A DNA stretch of 64,000 nt, from contig NZ_CP079194.1 in assembly GCF_019297855.1 (NCBI RefSeq), forward strand, positions 3,335,501 through 3,399,500, read 5' to 3'. Positions 8,472-17,262 of the stretch are shown here, piece after piece (within the stretch, counting starts at the first letter, position 1; every line of letters begins with the position of its first letter). This DNA comes from Gymnodinialimonas ceratoperidinii (GTDB taxonomy: Bacteria > Pseudomonadota > Alphaproteobacteria > Rhodobacterales > Rhodobacteraceae). The notes under the pieces were generated by a model, which saw only the letters and a list, made by a program, of their open reading frames with translations, searched no databases and had not been told where the DNA came from. The translations under genes were made by a program, and so were the position numbers.

Positions 8472-8752
8472 AACACGCCAAGATGGGTAGAGGCCTTTCG
8501 CGCGATGTGCAGCATCCAGAAAAGTGGGCTCGTAGGAGACATTCGCTGCGGATGAAAGTGCCACGCGCTGCTGAACGTCTGCTTTCTCATAGGGTGAAAC
8601 TATACTTCGCAACTGCGGCGAAAGTCCGGTTTCCGCCCTTGGTGGCAAACGTTTCGCGCTTGCAGCGAACGTCCGATTTCCGCCCTTTGCGTTGGCTGAT
8701 ACAATCGTCCGTTCAATGCCCTCCCGCAGATCAGGGCCCTGCTAATCGCACG
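8472..8752. repeat. AGCGGAC-family repeat, copy 5
   Basis: Two tandem variants, GCGGCGAAAGTCCGGTTTCCGCCCTT (near 8618-8641) and GCAGCGAACGTCCGATTTCCGCCCTT (near 8662-8688), each about 26 bases and differing at a few places. No gene is seen in this gap. Confidence 0.6.
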
Positions 8753-9241
8753 TCAATCCTGACAGACGTGTCCCTGCCAATAGCGATCCCACCGGGCAGC
8801 CCAGCCGCCCTCAACCATCGCGCAGTTGATATCGCCGTGATGTGGTGAGATGCACCATGCCGCAGTGCGGTTCCTGCCAGCAGAGCCGTCGGACAAGCAT
8901 TGAAGCGTAGGGCCATCTACCAACACATGGCCGTGTTGCCCGACGCCTATTACTTCACCAAGTATGCTTACCAGCGCATCGCGAGCTATGTACGGATCGG
9001 CATTCTCGCAGGGGCTATTAGAGTTACAGGTCCCATCCATCTCTCGGGTGTTTATTCCGGAAAGCCGTATCCGAGGCCCCTCCTCGCACCAAATGGGACC
9101 ATCACCGTCCCATACATGTGTGGGAGTGCAGGCAAATTCCTCTCCCGCAGGAATGATGGGAACTGAAGCACCAACTGAGGCTCCGGTGACAAAAGAAGAA
9201 GAAATCACTGCTAGTAAGAATAGTTGGTTCAGAAGCTTCAT
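8753..9241 (-). CDS. Secreted thermonuclease-like (SNase) protein
   Basis: 162 residues with a clear Sec signal peptide (MKLLNQLFLLAVISSSFVTGASVGA). The mature part matches the staphylococcal nuclease-like OB fold: THVWDGDGP (Ca-binding Asp pair), then IRLSGINTREMDG where the family normally has RLxGIDxPE, and a later Arg-rich GRNRTAAW. The usual Asp before Thr in the second motif is Asn64, so activity may be altered. Six or more Cys suggest disulfides in the periplasm or outside the cell. Similar short proteins are common in accessory regions of Rhodobacterales. Confidence 0.8.
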   Translation of the reverse strand: MKLLNQLFLLAVISSSFVTGASVGASVPIIPAGEEFACTPTHVWDGDGPIWCEEGPRIRLSGINTREMDGTCNSNSPCENADPYIARDALVSILGEVIGVGQHGHVLVDGPTLQCLSDGSAGRNRTAAWCISPHHGDINCAMVEGGWAARWDRYWQGHVCQD

Positions 9242-9325
9242 TGTGATGCACTACCCGTGACGGAACTGATGGAAGGTCAACTCTTGCTAAAGTCACCTTC
9301 GTTGCACAAGGTCAGAAACCGTTCC

Positions 9326-9514
9326 TTAGTCACCGATCTTTGGAACGTTAGACACGGGTCCATCCCCGTCGCTCTGATCAGGCGTGTGGCTGGCACCCTC
9401 AGCTGGAGATGCGAACGCTTTGATCGCGAGGTCGGTTACACCGTAACGAGCTATGTATTCGAGCAAGGCTGCCTCGAGCCGCTCAATGCGAACAAGTAGA
9501 TCTTCGTCTGCCAT
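9326..9514 (-). CDS. Small hypothetical protein, coiled-coil N-terminus
   Basis: 62 residues from the ATG at 9514, chosen because GGTGGAG lies 6 bases upstream. The first half (DEDLLVRIERLEAALLEYIARYG) has heptad-like spacing of hydrophobic residues, and the second half is low-complexity Ser/Asp/Pro. Not recognised. Plausible as a real small protein because of the ribosome site. Confidence 0.45.
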   Translation of the reverse strand: MADEDLLVRIERLEAALLEYIARYGVTDLAIKAFASPAEGASHTPDQSDGDGPVSNVPKIGD

Positions 9515-9573
9515 TGATACTCCACCAAACATCTACTCAGCCTCCAGCTCAATAGTTAATAAGTAGTTAACAT

Positions 9574-9696
9574 CGAGGGTATGATGCGGCCTTTTTATAG
9601 GGAGCATCATCATGGCCAAGGTATTTGACCGAGAAGTAGAGCGAGCAGAAGTTCTCACCCTGTTGTCCAGCCGACTATAGAGGGATCATACCCTCG
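9574..9696. repeat. Perfect 12-bp inverted repeat around a tiny ORF
   Basis: CGAGGGTATGAT (9574-9585) is exactly complementary to ATCATACCCTCG (9685-9696). Inside, ATGATGC (9581-9587) also pairs with GCATCAT (9604-9610), forming a hairpin that ends one base before an ATG at 9612. Two competing structures over a ribosome site would be the layout of a translational switch, or the ends of a small mobile cassette. Confidence 0.5.
9612..9680 (+). CDS. Possible 22-residue peptide
   Basis: ATG at 9612 follows TAGGGAGC, a good ribosome site 7 to 8 bases away. The peptide is MAKVFDREVERAEVLTLLSSRL: amphipathic, charged, no membrane segment. The frame ends at TAG 9678-9680. It lies wholly inside the 12-bp inverted repeat. 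It might be a leader peptide, a free micropeptide or a degraded gene start. Confidence 0.3.
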   Translation: MAKVFDREVERAEVLTLLSSRL

Positions 9697-9847
9697 CAAG
9701 AAAAAACAATCTGACGTTGGTGGTGCCAAGGAAACCTTTGCCAACGTGTGATGCGTGCGTGGCAAAGTTTTTGCCCATGCGCGCTTCTATTTTGCTAGCA
9801 TTATCGCGGTTTCATCATCGTCACCCAGTCGCCATTGGAGACTAATC

Positions 9848-10669
9848 ATGTACGCTTGCCTAGTCCGCACCTTTGTTCGCGCCATAATGGCTTGCCTACT
9901 GCTCAACGCACCCCTAGCGGCCGTGGCGGCAACTTGCGGCGACGACGCCTCCGGCTTCATGCGCTGGAGACAGGAATTTGCCGTGGAAGCGGCTGCAGCT
10001 GGTGTCGGTCAAGCCGGGATGCAAGCGCTAGCCAATACGACTTACGCCACCCGCACGATCTCGGCAGACCGCAACCAGCGCTCTTTCAGTTATTCGCTCG
10101 AAGAATTCATGCGCATTCGCGGTGCAGAGACAATTGTCCGGCAGGCTAGGCAACGAATAGCTGCGAACGCTGAGTTCTACGGCTCGCTCGAGCGTGCTTT
10201 CGGTGTGCCCGCTGCCGTGCTTGTTGCTATTCACGGAATGGAAACTGGTTTTGGCAATTTCCTCGGTGATGCTAACGTCGTCTCCGCCATTGCAACGCTT
10301 GCCTATGACTGCCGCCGCTCTGCGTTTTTTAGTGAACATGCCCTTGCCGCACTGCTCCTCGTGGATCGCGGAGTAATAAGCTCCGCTTCGATCGGCGCGA
10401 TGCATGGCGAACTGGGTCACACGCAGTTCTTGCCCGGCAACGTTCTACGCTACGGGATAGACGGCAATGGCGACGGGCGCTTAGATATGAACAATCTCAC
10501 CGATGCCATGGCTTCAACCGCGAACTTTTTGCGCCAAAACGGCTGGCGACCAAACCGAGGCTATCAGGAGGGCCAACGTAACTTTTCCGCAATTCAGGCC
10601 TGGAATGCCGCGCCAGTCTATCAGCGCGCCATCGCGATCATGGCACGCCAGATAGAAGGCTCACCCTAA
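9848..10669 (+). CDS. Lytic murein transglycosylase, MltB-like
   Basis: 273 residues from the ATG at 9848; an in-frame start at 9755 would add a region lacking signal-peptide character. Residues 1-28 are a Sec signal (IMACLLLNAPLAAVAA). The catalytic Glu132 is in AIHGMETGFGNFLG, followed by GELGHTQFLPGNVLRYG, both typical of the SLT_2/MltB family; DGNGDGRLD near 220 resembles the EF-hand-like Ca site of E. coli MltB. It cleaves peptidoglycan glycan strands forming 1,6-anhydro ends in the periplasm. The usual C-terminal peptidoglycan-binding domain is absent, so this is a core-only member. Confidence 0.88.
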   Translation: MYACLVRTFVRAIMACLLLNAPLAAVAATCGDDASGFMRWRQEFAVEAAAAGVGQAGMQALANTTYATRTISADRNQRSFSYSLEEFMRIRGAETIVRQARQRIAANAEFYGSLERAFGVPAAVLVAIHGMETGFGNFLGDANVVSAIATLAYDCRRSAFFSEHALAALLLVDRGVISSASIGAMHGELGHTQFLPGNVLRYGIDGNGDGRLDMNNLTDAMASTANFLRQNGWRPNRGYQEGQRNFSAIQAWNAAPVYQRAIAIMARQIEGSP

Positions 10670-11011
10670 TTAGGCCAAGATTGCACCGGTCAGCAGCTGG
10701 CTGTCTGCGGCTGCCGCCATTTGATCTTTGATGATCGCTGTACCAAATATTTGACGGATGAGCCGTGGCTGATCGTACCGTCTCTTTGAGGTAAGAATGC
10801 CTTCGAGGGATAGCCGCGACGACCATGCTGTTATTGTCCCTTTGGTAGAAGAGACGGGTAGAACATCGGTTTTGATGTGCCGAAGACTGAATCAGCGAAA
10901 AGAGCCTTTGGCTACAGATACCCCCACCGATCCGTCGTCGTATTACCTGTATTTTACATCTGCAACGCGTCACTGTAAGGCGATGGCGCACAAGTAGAGG
11001 ACGTTGGGCAC
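10670..11011. other. Intergenic stretch, nothing recognised
   Basis: Lower GC than the surrounding genes. A 66-codon frame at 10797-10997 lacks a ribosome site and coding-like composition. The promoter of the H-NS-like gene is expected near its right end. Confidence 0.4.
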
Positions 11012-11323
11012 ATGACGAAAGCTGAACTAGGTAATCTTTCAATCGAAGAATTGAAGAAATTGCAAAAAGATGCAGCTGAGGCGATTGCGACCTTCGAAAA
11101 TCGCAAGCGTGCCGATGCTATAGCTGAACTTAAGGCCGTCGCACAAAAGCACGGATACAAGTTGGAGGATCTCGTTGGCGGCAAAGGAACCAAAGTTGCC
11201 AGACCCCCAAAGTATAGGCATCCGAACAACCCAGCGATGACCTGGTCGGGCCGTGGCCGACAGCCAAATTGGATAAAAGATGCGCTAGGCACGGGAAAAT
11301 CGTTAGACGATTTCGCCATCTAA
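11012..11323 (+). CDS. H-NS/HvrA-family DNA-binding protein
   Basis: 103 residues. An N-terminal helical oligomerisation part (LSIEELKKLQKDAAEAIATFENRKR) is joined to the C-terminal H-NS motif YRHPNNPAMTWSGRGRQPNW, the hook that reads AT-rich minor grooves. HvrA-type members silence or tune AT-rich, often foreign, genes in Rhodobacterales. It stands alone, preceded by AGAGGA. Its place in the accessory region fits a silencer carried by an island, which is inference. Confidence 0.9.
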   Translation: MTKAELGNLSIEELKKLQKDAAEAIATFENRKRADAIAELKAVAQKHGYKLEDLVGGKGTKVARPPKYRHPNNPAMTWSGRGRQPNWIKDALGTGKSLDDFAI

Positions 11324-11448
11324 GAACGGCAATGCTTAATCCGTAGCCTGTGCCAATAAACCCTACCCGACTGGCTCACGTAAGACGTGACGCCGGTCCG
11401 CAAGATGCCTTGAGCCCACATTCGCGTCACGGCACCGGACACCTAAAC

Positions 11449-12432
11449 TCAACACCTATCAGTTAGAATGTTGAGATCGACGTCAATTAACGCGGCCATC
11501 CCGGTACTCTTGAAGTTTCGGGTGATTGTGCCACCTAGCGTTGCCTCGACGACTGTCTGACAAAGGTGCGTACCGAAGCCTTCTTTGTTCAGACTGGATG
11601 GGGCGATCTGGCAGCGTTCCTGCCATTGAATAACGAGGCGGTCTCCTTCCCGCTTAGTGGTTACCGCGATGCTGCCGTCACTTTGTGCAAACGCGCCGTA
11701 CTTCGTCGCATTCGTGCAAAGCTCGTGGAAAATCAGCGCGATGGGGGTCACTGCCTCCGACGCGATGCGAATGTTATCGATCTCCAACGTGCAGCTTTGG
11801 CCCGAGGCGAAAGGCTCGATGATCTTTGCGACGAGATCTTTCAGATAGGGCCGCGCTTGGGTCGCTCCCATCGGATCCGCCAAGGCGAGGCTATGTACGG
11901 AGGCCAAGGCTACGAAACGTTTCTGCATGATCGTCACAAGTTCGGCTGCAGTTTCGACCTGGCGCGCGGTCACGGCAAGCAAACTCCCTGCCACCGCGAA
12001 AGAGTTACCGACGCGATGCCGCATCTCGCCGAGCAGAAGCTTCTGCTGCTTCTCTGCTTGCTTCTGATCGGTAATGTCGCGCGCAATCTTGGACGCACCG
12101 ATCACCTCTCCTGCCCTGTTTCGAACGGGCGAGATCGTCAGAGAGATCGGGATCAAGGTCCCGTCCCTACGCAGCCGAACGGTCTCAAAATGTTCGATCC
12201 GTTGGCCGCTACGAAGGCGAGCGATGATGTCGGCTTCTTCATGCTGCCGGTCATCGGGAATGAGCATCGTGATCGACCGGCCTACTGCCTCGTGAGCGGC
12301 GTAGCCGAAGAGGCGCTCGGCACTGTTGTTCCAAGTCTGGATGATACTGTCGAGGTTCTTCGTAATGATGGCATCGTTCGAACTTTCGATGATCGCTGCG
12401 AGATACTCATTCAGGTTATCCGAGGTGTTCAT
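11449..12432 (-). CDS. PAS-domain HWE-type sensor histidine kinase
   Basis: 327 residues from the ATG at 12432 (MNTSDNL); an in-frame extension to 12576 adds 48 residues of unlike composition. A PAS domain (residues 8-130, AIIESSNDAIITKNLDSIIQTWN...GASKIARDITDQK) leads into an HWE dimerisation segment with His in LLGEMRHRVGNSFAVAG, and an ATPase domain with FHELCTNATKYGA and GFGTHLC. No membrane segment: a soluble sensor. No receiver gene is adjacent, so its partner is elsewhere, possibly the general stress PhyR system used by many HWE kinases in alphaproteobacteria. Confidence 0.88.
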   Translation of the reverse strand: MNTSDNLNEYLAAIIESSNDAIITKNLDSIIQTWNNSAERLFGYAAHEAVGRSITMLIPDDRQHEEADIIARLRSGQRIEHFETVRLRRDGTLIPISLTISPVRNRAGEVIGASKIARDITDQKQAEKQQKLLLGEMRHRVGNSFAVAGSLLAVTARQVETAAELVTIMQKRFVALASVHSLALADPMGATQARPYLKDLVAKIIEPFASGQSCTLEIDNIRIASEAVTPIALIFHELCTNATKYGAFAQSDGSIAVTTKREGDRLVIQWQERCQIAPSSLNKEGFGTHLCQTVVEATLGGTITRNFKSTGMAALIDVDLNILTDRC

Positions 12433-12812
12433 CGACGAAGATCCTGCGCGCAAGTAAACAAATCTAATTGACGGTACTATCTGCCAGCTTTCGCGGTTGT
12501 CGTCGCTGCCCGAACCAAAAAGCACGAGATTTCGACGGCTTTCAAGATGCCAACGACGGCGACTACGTGTCGTCACCTAGTTGGTGCGGCAACTTCCAGC
12601 ACATACAGAACATTCATCAGGTAGGATCATCGCTGCAAGGCAGCAGCTACTAACTGGTCACCCGTGACCGAGCGCAGCACATGCAGTGAAGCTTGGGTTA
12701 GCAATCCGGACTGATGTCTCTTTAATGTCTAATCTAATGACGTCCGCTCACCGGCCGCCGCCGATGCGACTTTTGTCAGGTTTTATGCTATCGTCGCATG
12801 TGGAGGATGACG
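12433..12812. other. Intergenic stretch between divergent genes
   Basis: No gene seen. GTGGAGG at 12800-12806 is the ribosome site of the next gene. The AT-rich string TCTTTAATGTCTAATCTAATGAC (near 12718-12740) could contain promoter elements. Confidence 0.4.
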
Positions 12813-13942
12813 ATGAGCGCGCCGGTAAAAGTACTTCTCGGCACCACAAAGGGTGCGTTTATCTTAACGCCGAGTGGCAAAGACTATTCTGTCTCTGGCC
12901 CGCATTGCGATGGGTGGGGGATCAACCACGTGATCGGTGACCCTGGCACAGGCGCGATTTGGGCAGGTGGCGGTGGTGACTGGTCGGGTGCGGGAGTCTG
13001 GCGGTCTGAGGATGGTGAGAAGTGGAAGCTTTGCAAGCTCTCGAACGGTCAAGTTGATGAGTGGGCGGCCTCTGATCCTGGCACGGCAGCGTTTTTTAAT
13101 TGGACATCCACTGATGTCCCGTTCGCCGATCTCAAGGCGGTGTGGTCGCTGCACATTGCCCATGGTGTGCTCTATGCGGGTACGAATCCTGCCGAGCTGA
13201 TTTATAGTTCGGACGGCGGCGCGACTTGGAAAAAGAACGGCGCGCTTCGAGACCATCCGTCCCGAGATAGCTGGAACTCCGGAGCCGCCGGATTGGTCCT
13301 ACACACCGTACTTGGTGATCCAGATGACGCGAACAAACTTTGGTTGGGTATTTCCGCAGCAGGGGTGTTTGCTACTGAGGATGGGGAAAGAGTTGGGAGA
13401 GGCGGAACCGACTATCCAATGACTCGGTGTGCGCTGAACACCACCATCCTGCCGCGCCGAGGGACGGTGACACCGGCCTCTGTGTGCACAATATGCAGCG
13501 TGGCCCCGGTGGTCTCTTGTATCAACAAAATCACCACGGGACCTATCGCAGCCCCGATGGTGGACGCACCTGGACGGATGTAACCGATGGGCTTCCCTCC
13601 ACTTTTGGCTTCCCCATCACATTGCACCCCGATGATCCGAATACGATCTGGGTGTTGCCGCTCAACAGCGACGCAGCTGGACGGTACCCGCCCGATGCGT
13701 CGGCCGCGGTGTGGAAATCCATAGATGGAGGCGAGAGCTGGGAAGCCAAACGCAATGGACTGCCGCAAAGTGGTTGCTTCTTCACAGTGCTGCGACAATC
13801 TATGGCCACAGATGCAGAAGCAGGCATCTATTTTGGAACCAACACGGGATCGGTCTTTGCCAGTTTCGATGAAGGCGAAAACTGGACAGAAATTACCCGA
13901 CATTTGCCTGCCATCCTGTCGGTGGAGACCCTTGGGTTTTAA
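12813..13942 (+). pseudogene. BNR/WD40-type repeat protein gene with one-base frameshift
   Basis: The first frame (from ATG 12813, GGAGG 6 bases upstream) reads well to about 13386 and contains BNR-type motifs such as VWRSEDGEKWK and IYSSDGGATWK. It then turns to nonsense. The +1 frame from 13385 onward continues the family perfectly: GKSWERRNRLSN, then YRSPDGGRTWTDV, VWKSIDGGESWE and VFASFDEGENWTEI to the stop at 13942. Adding one G to the run at 13383-13386 restores ATEDGGKSWE and one protein of about 376 residues. Such beta-propeller proteins resemble sialidase-like photosystem-assembly or glycosidase folds of unknown role. Either a real inactivation or an assembly error in a homopolymer. 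Confidence 0.85.
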
Positions 13943-14479
13943 CATAGCTTCAAGAAGTTCGAGCCGCCGAATTCCAAACCGCAATCTCAACTTGGCAGCA
14001 AAACATTATTCGCGATCCGCTTGCTCCGTCTGATCTCTAAGCCGCCATTTGTGCGAGAAGCAGCATCTGACACTTTGGGCTCACTGCCGCCCTTCGCCGC
14101 AGCTTGCCTGAACGTCGGCTCTGGGCCGAAAGCACATGTTATACAGACAAGCGTATACGCCCGATTCGTCTGCACCTCAGTCCGTCGCTCCAAGCAACAC
14201 TATGTTTTAGAAGCGTAGCATCCCTATGAGATACACGTAATCGCGGGAACAGTGGCGGCTGCGATCAAAGCGCCGGGATCGTAGATTTGCGACAAGTTAA
14301 ATTTGCACAGCCCCCAAACAGGCCATGTGGGTGCCAAATGGGTGCCAAAATGCATGGGCTTGATTGAGATAGGTTGGGCCAACCCGACTAGGTCTGACGG
14401 CGCGAGATAGCTGCATTTGCTCGACTTGTGTGGCGATATGGGCCGGATTTAGATGACTTGGCTTATGCACGAGCCCTCA
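13943..14479. other. Intergenic stretch left of the tRNA fragment
   Basis: No gene. ACTTTGGGCTCACTGCCGCCC (near 14077-14097) resembles the start of repeat copy 2. TGGGTGCCAAA occurs twice in direct tandem at 14328-14349. This stretch borders the presumed island end. Confidence 0.45.
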
Positions 14480-14523
14480 TCATAATCCGCGTGTCGGGGG
14501 TTCAAGTCCCTCCTCCGCTACCA
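14480..14523 (+). other. 3' tRNA fragment, likely attachment-site scar
   Basis: TCATAATCC is the anticodon-loop side of a CAU-type tRNA, then comes GGGGGTTCAAGTCCC (a perfect T-arm with 5-base stem) and CCGCTACCA, a discriminator end with encoded CCA. The 5' half that should pair with CCGCTAC is absent upstream. Fragments running from the anticodon loop to CCA are what site-specific integrases leave at the far end of an element inserted at a tRNA 3' end. Polarity puts the element to the left of this site. Confidence 0.75.
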
Positions 14524-15071
14524 AATTTCCCGATGATTTCTTGGTACGAGTGGTGGGCGTTGGTTGCCTTGAATACGCATCGTTAATGCGTTTTGCGCCA
14601 ACTTCTCTCACAGCTATTCCGCTGCTCGCTCCGCAGATGGCTTGGTCGTCGACAGGACGACTTGAAGGTGCATCCAATTTTTGAGGAGACGAACGGCCCG
14701 CGAGGCTTTGGCACCTAAAGCGCACCGAACCTCTTTCAGGTGCGCGAGGGCGTGGACCGTTGCTTGCATATCATTCGCCGCTCTCGGCAGCGTCGCGAGA
14801 ATATGCATCGCTTTTGAACTTTGAGCGACAATGGGCTGACGTGTCCCGCGCGAGCTCTGCATCCTTGACCGACACCCCATCCGATGCGACCCTTTCAGGG
14901 CGGCAATTTTCCGGTCGCTTCGTTTTTGTGTATCCGAGCATCCGCCATCCCGGCGCCTGTTTGCGTTTCAAGTTCAAATTATTGACTTGGCGGGAGATGA
15001 CCGCGTTTGCGGGTCGCCGTCACCCGAGCCGTCCAGTTTCATGGCTCGTGGACTACAAGACGAGATTGTCG
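14524..15071. other. Gap between the att scar and the EPS-side genes
   Basis: Minus-strand frames here (14614-14880 and one crossing the tRNA fragment) look spurious. The plus frame of the next gene is open upstream to 14760, so part of this stretch could be coding if the later start is wrong. Confidence 0.4.
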
Positions 15072-15842
15072 ATGGGATCGTTTCTGAACCAATCGACCTT
15101 GCATGCAGCGAAGGCGTCACTTCCCCCCGATGGGCACGCTTTCTGGCAAGGCATCGACGACCCGCTGACGCCAGCGGGCTTCCGGACCTTGTTGGACGAA
15201 TATCCAAGCCTCGAGCATTTCGAGAAACATGAAGGCCTGCCTCGCGGCAATGGTCAGAGGCCGCATGACCGCTATTATCTTGGCTACAAGGTCTCGCGTT
15301 ATCACCCGCCCGGCTATCGCGGTCCCGGCATCGTCTTCCCTGAAGATCTCCCTGCGTCTTGGCGCCGCTTTCTAGAAGAGATAGAGGGGCGAGATTACCG
15401 AGAATTCCTGTCCGACATTTTGGAAACGAATAAGTTTTCGCTCCGCTGTGCATGGCACATGGGCATGTCCGGCGCAGAGGTTTCACCCCATCGCGATACC
15501 ATGCGCAAGCTGTCCATACACCTGTTCTACTTCAACGCGCCCGAGGTCTGGCGAGCGGATTGGGGCGGAGATCTGTTGATCCTGAAAGATTGCCGGGTGG
15601 ACCGCGAAAACCCGGACTTCAACGACTTCAGGGAGGTCATTCCGGTCTCGGCAGTAGGCAACCGCTCGGCCCTTTGCCGCAACGGTCTCGACGCGTGGCA
15701 CGGCGTGAAACCCCTCGACTGCCCCGAAGGGCAATACAGACGGCTCTTCACGGTCATCGCCATGGTCCCTGACGGAGTGAAACGAAAACTGCTGCTGCGC
15801 GCCCGACGCTTGTTCGGGGTCGGATCGGAGAGCGAGGCCTGA
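15072..15842 (+). CDS. 2OG-Fe(II) oxygenase-like protein
   Basis: 256 residues from ATG 15072 (MGSFLNQSTL); the frame is open to 14760 and an ATG at 14997 is another option, neither with a strong ribosome site. The core has SPHRDTMRKLSIHLFYFN (HxD) and later GLDAWHGVKPLDCPEGQYRRLFTVIAMV, where His and a downstream Arg fit the metal and 2-oxoglutarate sites of the double-stranded beta-helix fold. Such proteins hydroxylate small molecules, sugars or side chains. It is convergent with ugd at the edge of the polysaccharide locus, so a sugar or lipid substrate is possible but unproven. Confidence 0.7.
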   Translation: MGSFLNQSTLHAAKASLPPDGHAFWQGIDDPLTPAGFRTLLDEYPSLEHFEKHEGLPRGNGQRPHDRYYLGYKVSRYHPPGYRGPGIVFPEDLPASWRRFLEEIEGRDYREFLSDILETNKFSLRCAWHMGMSGAEVSPHRDTMRKLSIHLFYFNAPEVWRADWGGDLLILKDCRVDRENPDFNDFREVIPVSAVGNRSALCRNGLDAWHGVKPLDCPEGQYRRLFTVIAMVPDGVKRKLLLRARRLFGVGSESEA

Positions 15843-15873
15843 CGCGGCCGGCTTTCGTGGGCCTCCCCCGCCC

Positions 15874-17178
15874 CTACCGTCCGACGCCCTCGTAGGCCTC
15901 GAAGCCCGCGCGTTTGGCGTCGCGGCGGTTGTAGATGTTGCGCAGGTCGGCCATCCGAGGCGTCGCCATCTTCTTGGCGACCTTCGCGAGGTCCAGCGCG
16001 CGGAACTCGTTCCATTCGGTCAGGATCACCACGAGGTCGGCGTTCTGCGCGGCCTTGTAAGGGTCCTCCATCCAGTTCACGCCCGGCAGCAGCGCCTCGC
16101 CCTCGCGGTGGCCCTGCGGGTCGACCACGCGCACCTTTGCGCCGCCGCCCACCAGCGCCGGCACGATGGTCAGCGAGGGCGCGTCGCGCATGTCGTCGGT
16201 GTTGGGTTTGAACGTCACGCCGAGCACCGTCACCACCTTGCCGTTGAACGAGCCGTCGCAGAGGTCGCGCAGCTTCTCGATCATCCGGTGCTTCACGTCG
16301 TCGTTCACCCGGATCACCGCCTCGACGATGCTTTGCGGCACCGCGTGATCCTGCCCGATCCGCGCCAGCGCGCTGGTGTCCTTGGGGAAGCACGAGCCGC
16401 CATAGCCCGGGCCTGCGTGCAGGAACTTGTTGCCGATCCGCCCGTCCATGCCGATCCCCTTGGAGACCTCTTTCACGTCGGCGCCAACCTTCTCGCAGAG
16501 CGCCGCGATCTCGTTGATGAAGGTGATCTTCGTGGCGAGGAAAGCGTTGGCGGCGTATTTGATCATCTCGGCGGATTCCAGATCGGTGGTGACCACCGGG
16601 AAGTCGCGCAGGAAAAGCGGGCGGTAGATCTCGTCCATCACCTCCGCCGCGCGCGGGCTCTGGACGCCGACCACGACCCGGTCGGGACGCATGAAGTCGT
16701 CGATCGCCGCGCCCTCGCGCAGGAACTCGGGGTTCGAGGCGACGTCGAACTCCAGATCCGGGCGCGCCTTTTGCACCACCTGCTTCACCTTGCGGTTGGT
16801 GCCCACGGGCACGGTGGACTTGGTGACGATGACGCCGTAGCCGGTCATCGCATGGGCGACCTCCTCGGCGGCGGCCATCACATAGGTCAGATCCGCATGA
16901 CCATCGCCGCGCCGCGTCGGCGTGCCCACCGCGATGAAGACCGCATCAGCCCCGTCGACGGCGCTGGCCAGATCCGTCGTGAAGGACAGCCGCCCGCTCT
17001 CCACGTTCTTCGCCATCAACGCATCGAGCCCCGGCTCGTAGATCGGCACCTTCCCGTCGTTGAGCATCTCGATCTTGCGGGGGTCCTTGTCGACGCAGAT
17101 CACGTCATGCCCGAAATCCGAGAAACAGACGCCCGAGACAAGGCCAACATAGCCGGTGCCAATCATCGTAATGCGCAT
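15874..17178 (-). CDS. ugd: UDP-glucose 6-dehydrogenase
   Basis: 434 residues, the normal length. The NAD-binding motif MIGTGYVGLVSGVCFSDFGH opens the protein, the central domain carries SNPEFLREG and KYAANAFLATKITFINE, and the catalytic Cys263 lies in GPGYGGSCFPKD. It oxidises UDP-glucose to UDP-glucuronate in two NAD-dependent steps, supplying an acidic sugar for the exopolysaccharide made by the genes to the right; galU at 33999 provides its substrate. It is transcribed alone on the minus strand. Confidence 0.96.
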   Translation of the reverse strand: MRITMIGTGYVGLVSGVCFSDFGHDVICVDKDPRKIEMLNDGKVPIYEPGLDALMAKNVESGRLSFTTDLASAVDGADAVFIAVGTPTRRGDGHADLTYVMAAAEEVAHAMTGYGVIVTKSTVPVGTNRKVKQVVQKARPDLEFDVASNPEFLREGAAIDDFMRPDRVVVGVQSPRAAEVMDEIYRPLFLRDFPVVTTDLESAEMIKYAANAFLATKITFINEIAALCEKVGADVKEVSKGIGMDGRIGNKFLHAGPGYGGSCFPKDTSALARIGQDHAVPQSIVEAVIRVNDDVKHRMIEKLRDLCDGSFNGKVVTVLGVTFKPNTDDMRDAPSLTIVPALVGGGAKVRVVDPQGHREGEALLPGVNWMEDPYKAAQNADLVVILTEWNEFRALDLAKVAKKMATPRMADLRNIYNRRDAKRAGFEAYEGVGR

Positions 17179-17262
17179 GGGGAAACTACTCCAAATGGTC
17201 TCGGAGACAGGCGGACCGAACGCCCGTTGCCTCGGATTATCGACCTCAATGACTTGAAAATA

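Noticed and set aside
10797..10997. 66-codon plus-strand frame
   Set aside because: No motif, and codon use is unlike the neighbours.
14480..14725. Minus-strand frame ending VAEEGLEPPTRGL
   Set aside because: That ending is the well-known false translation of a tRNA 3' end on the antisense strand; it is evidence for the tRNA fragment, not a protein.
14614..14880. 88-codon minus-strand frame
   Set aside because: No ribosome site, mixed codon use, no recognisable motif.
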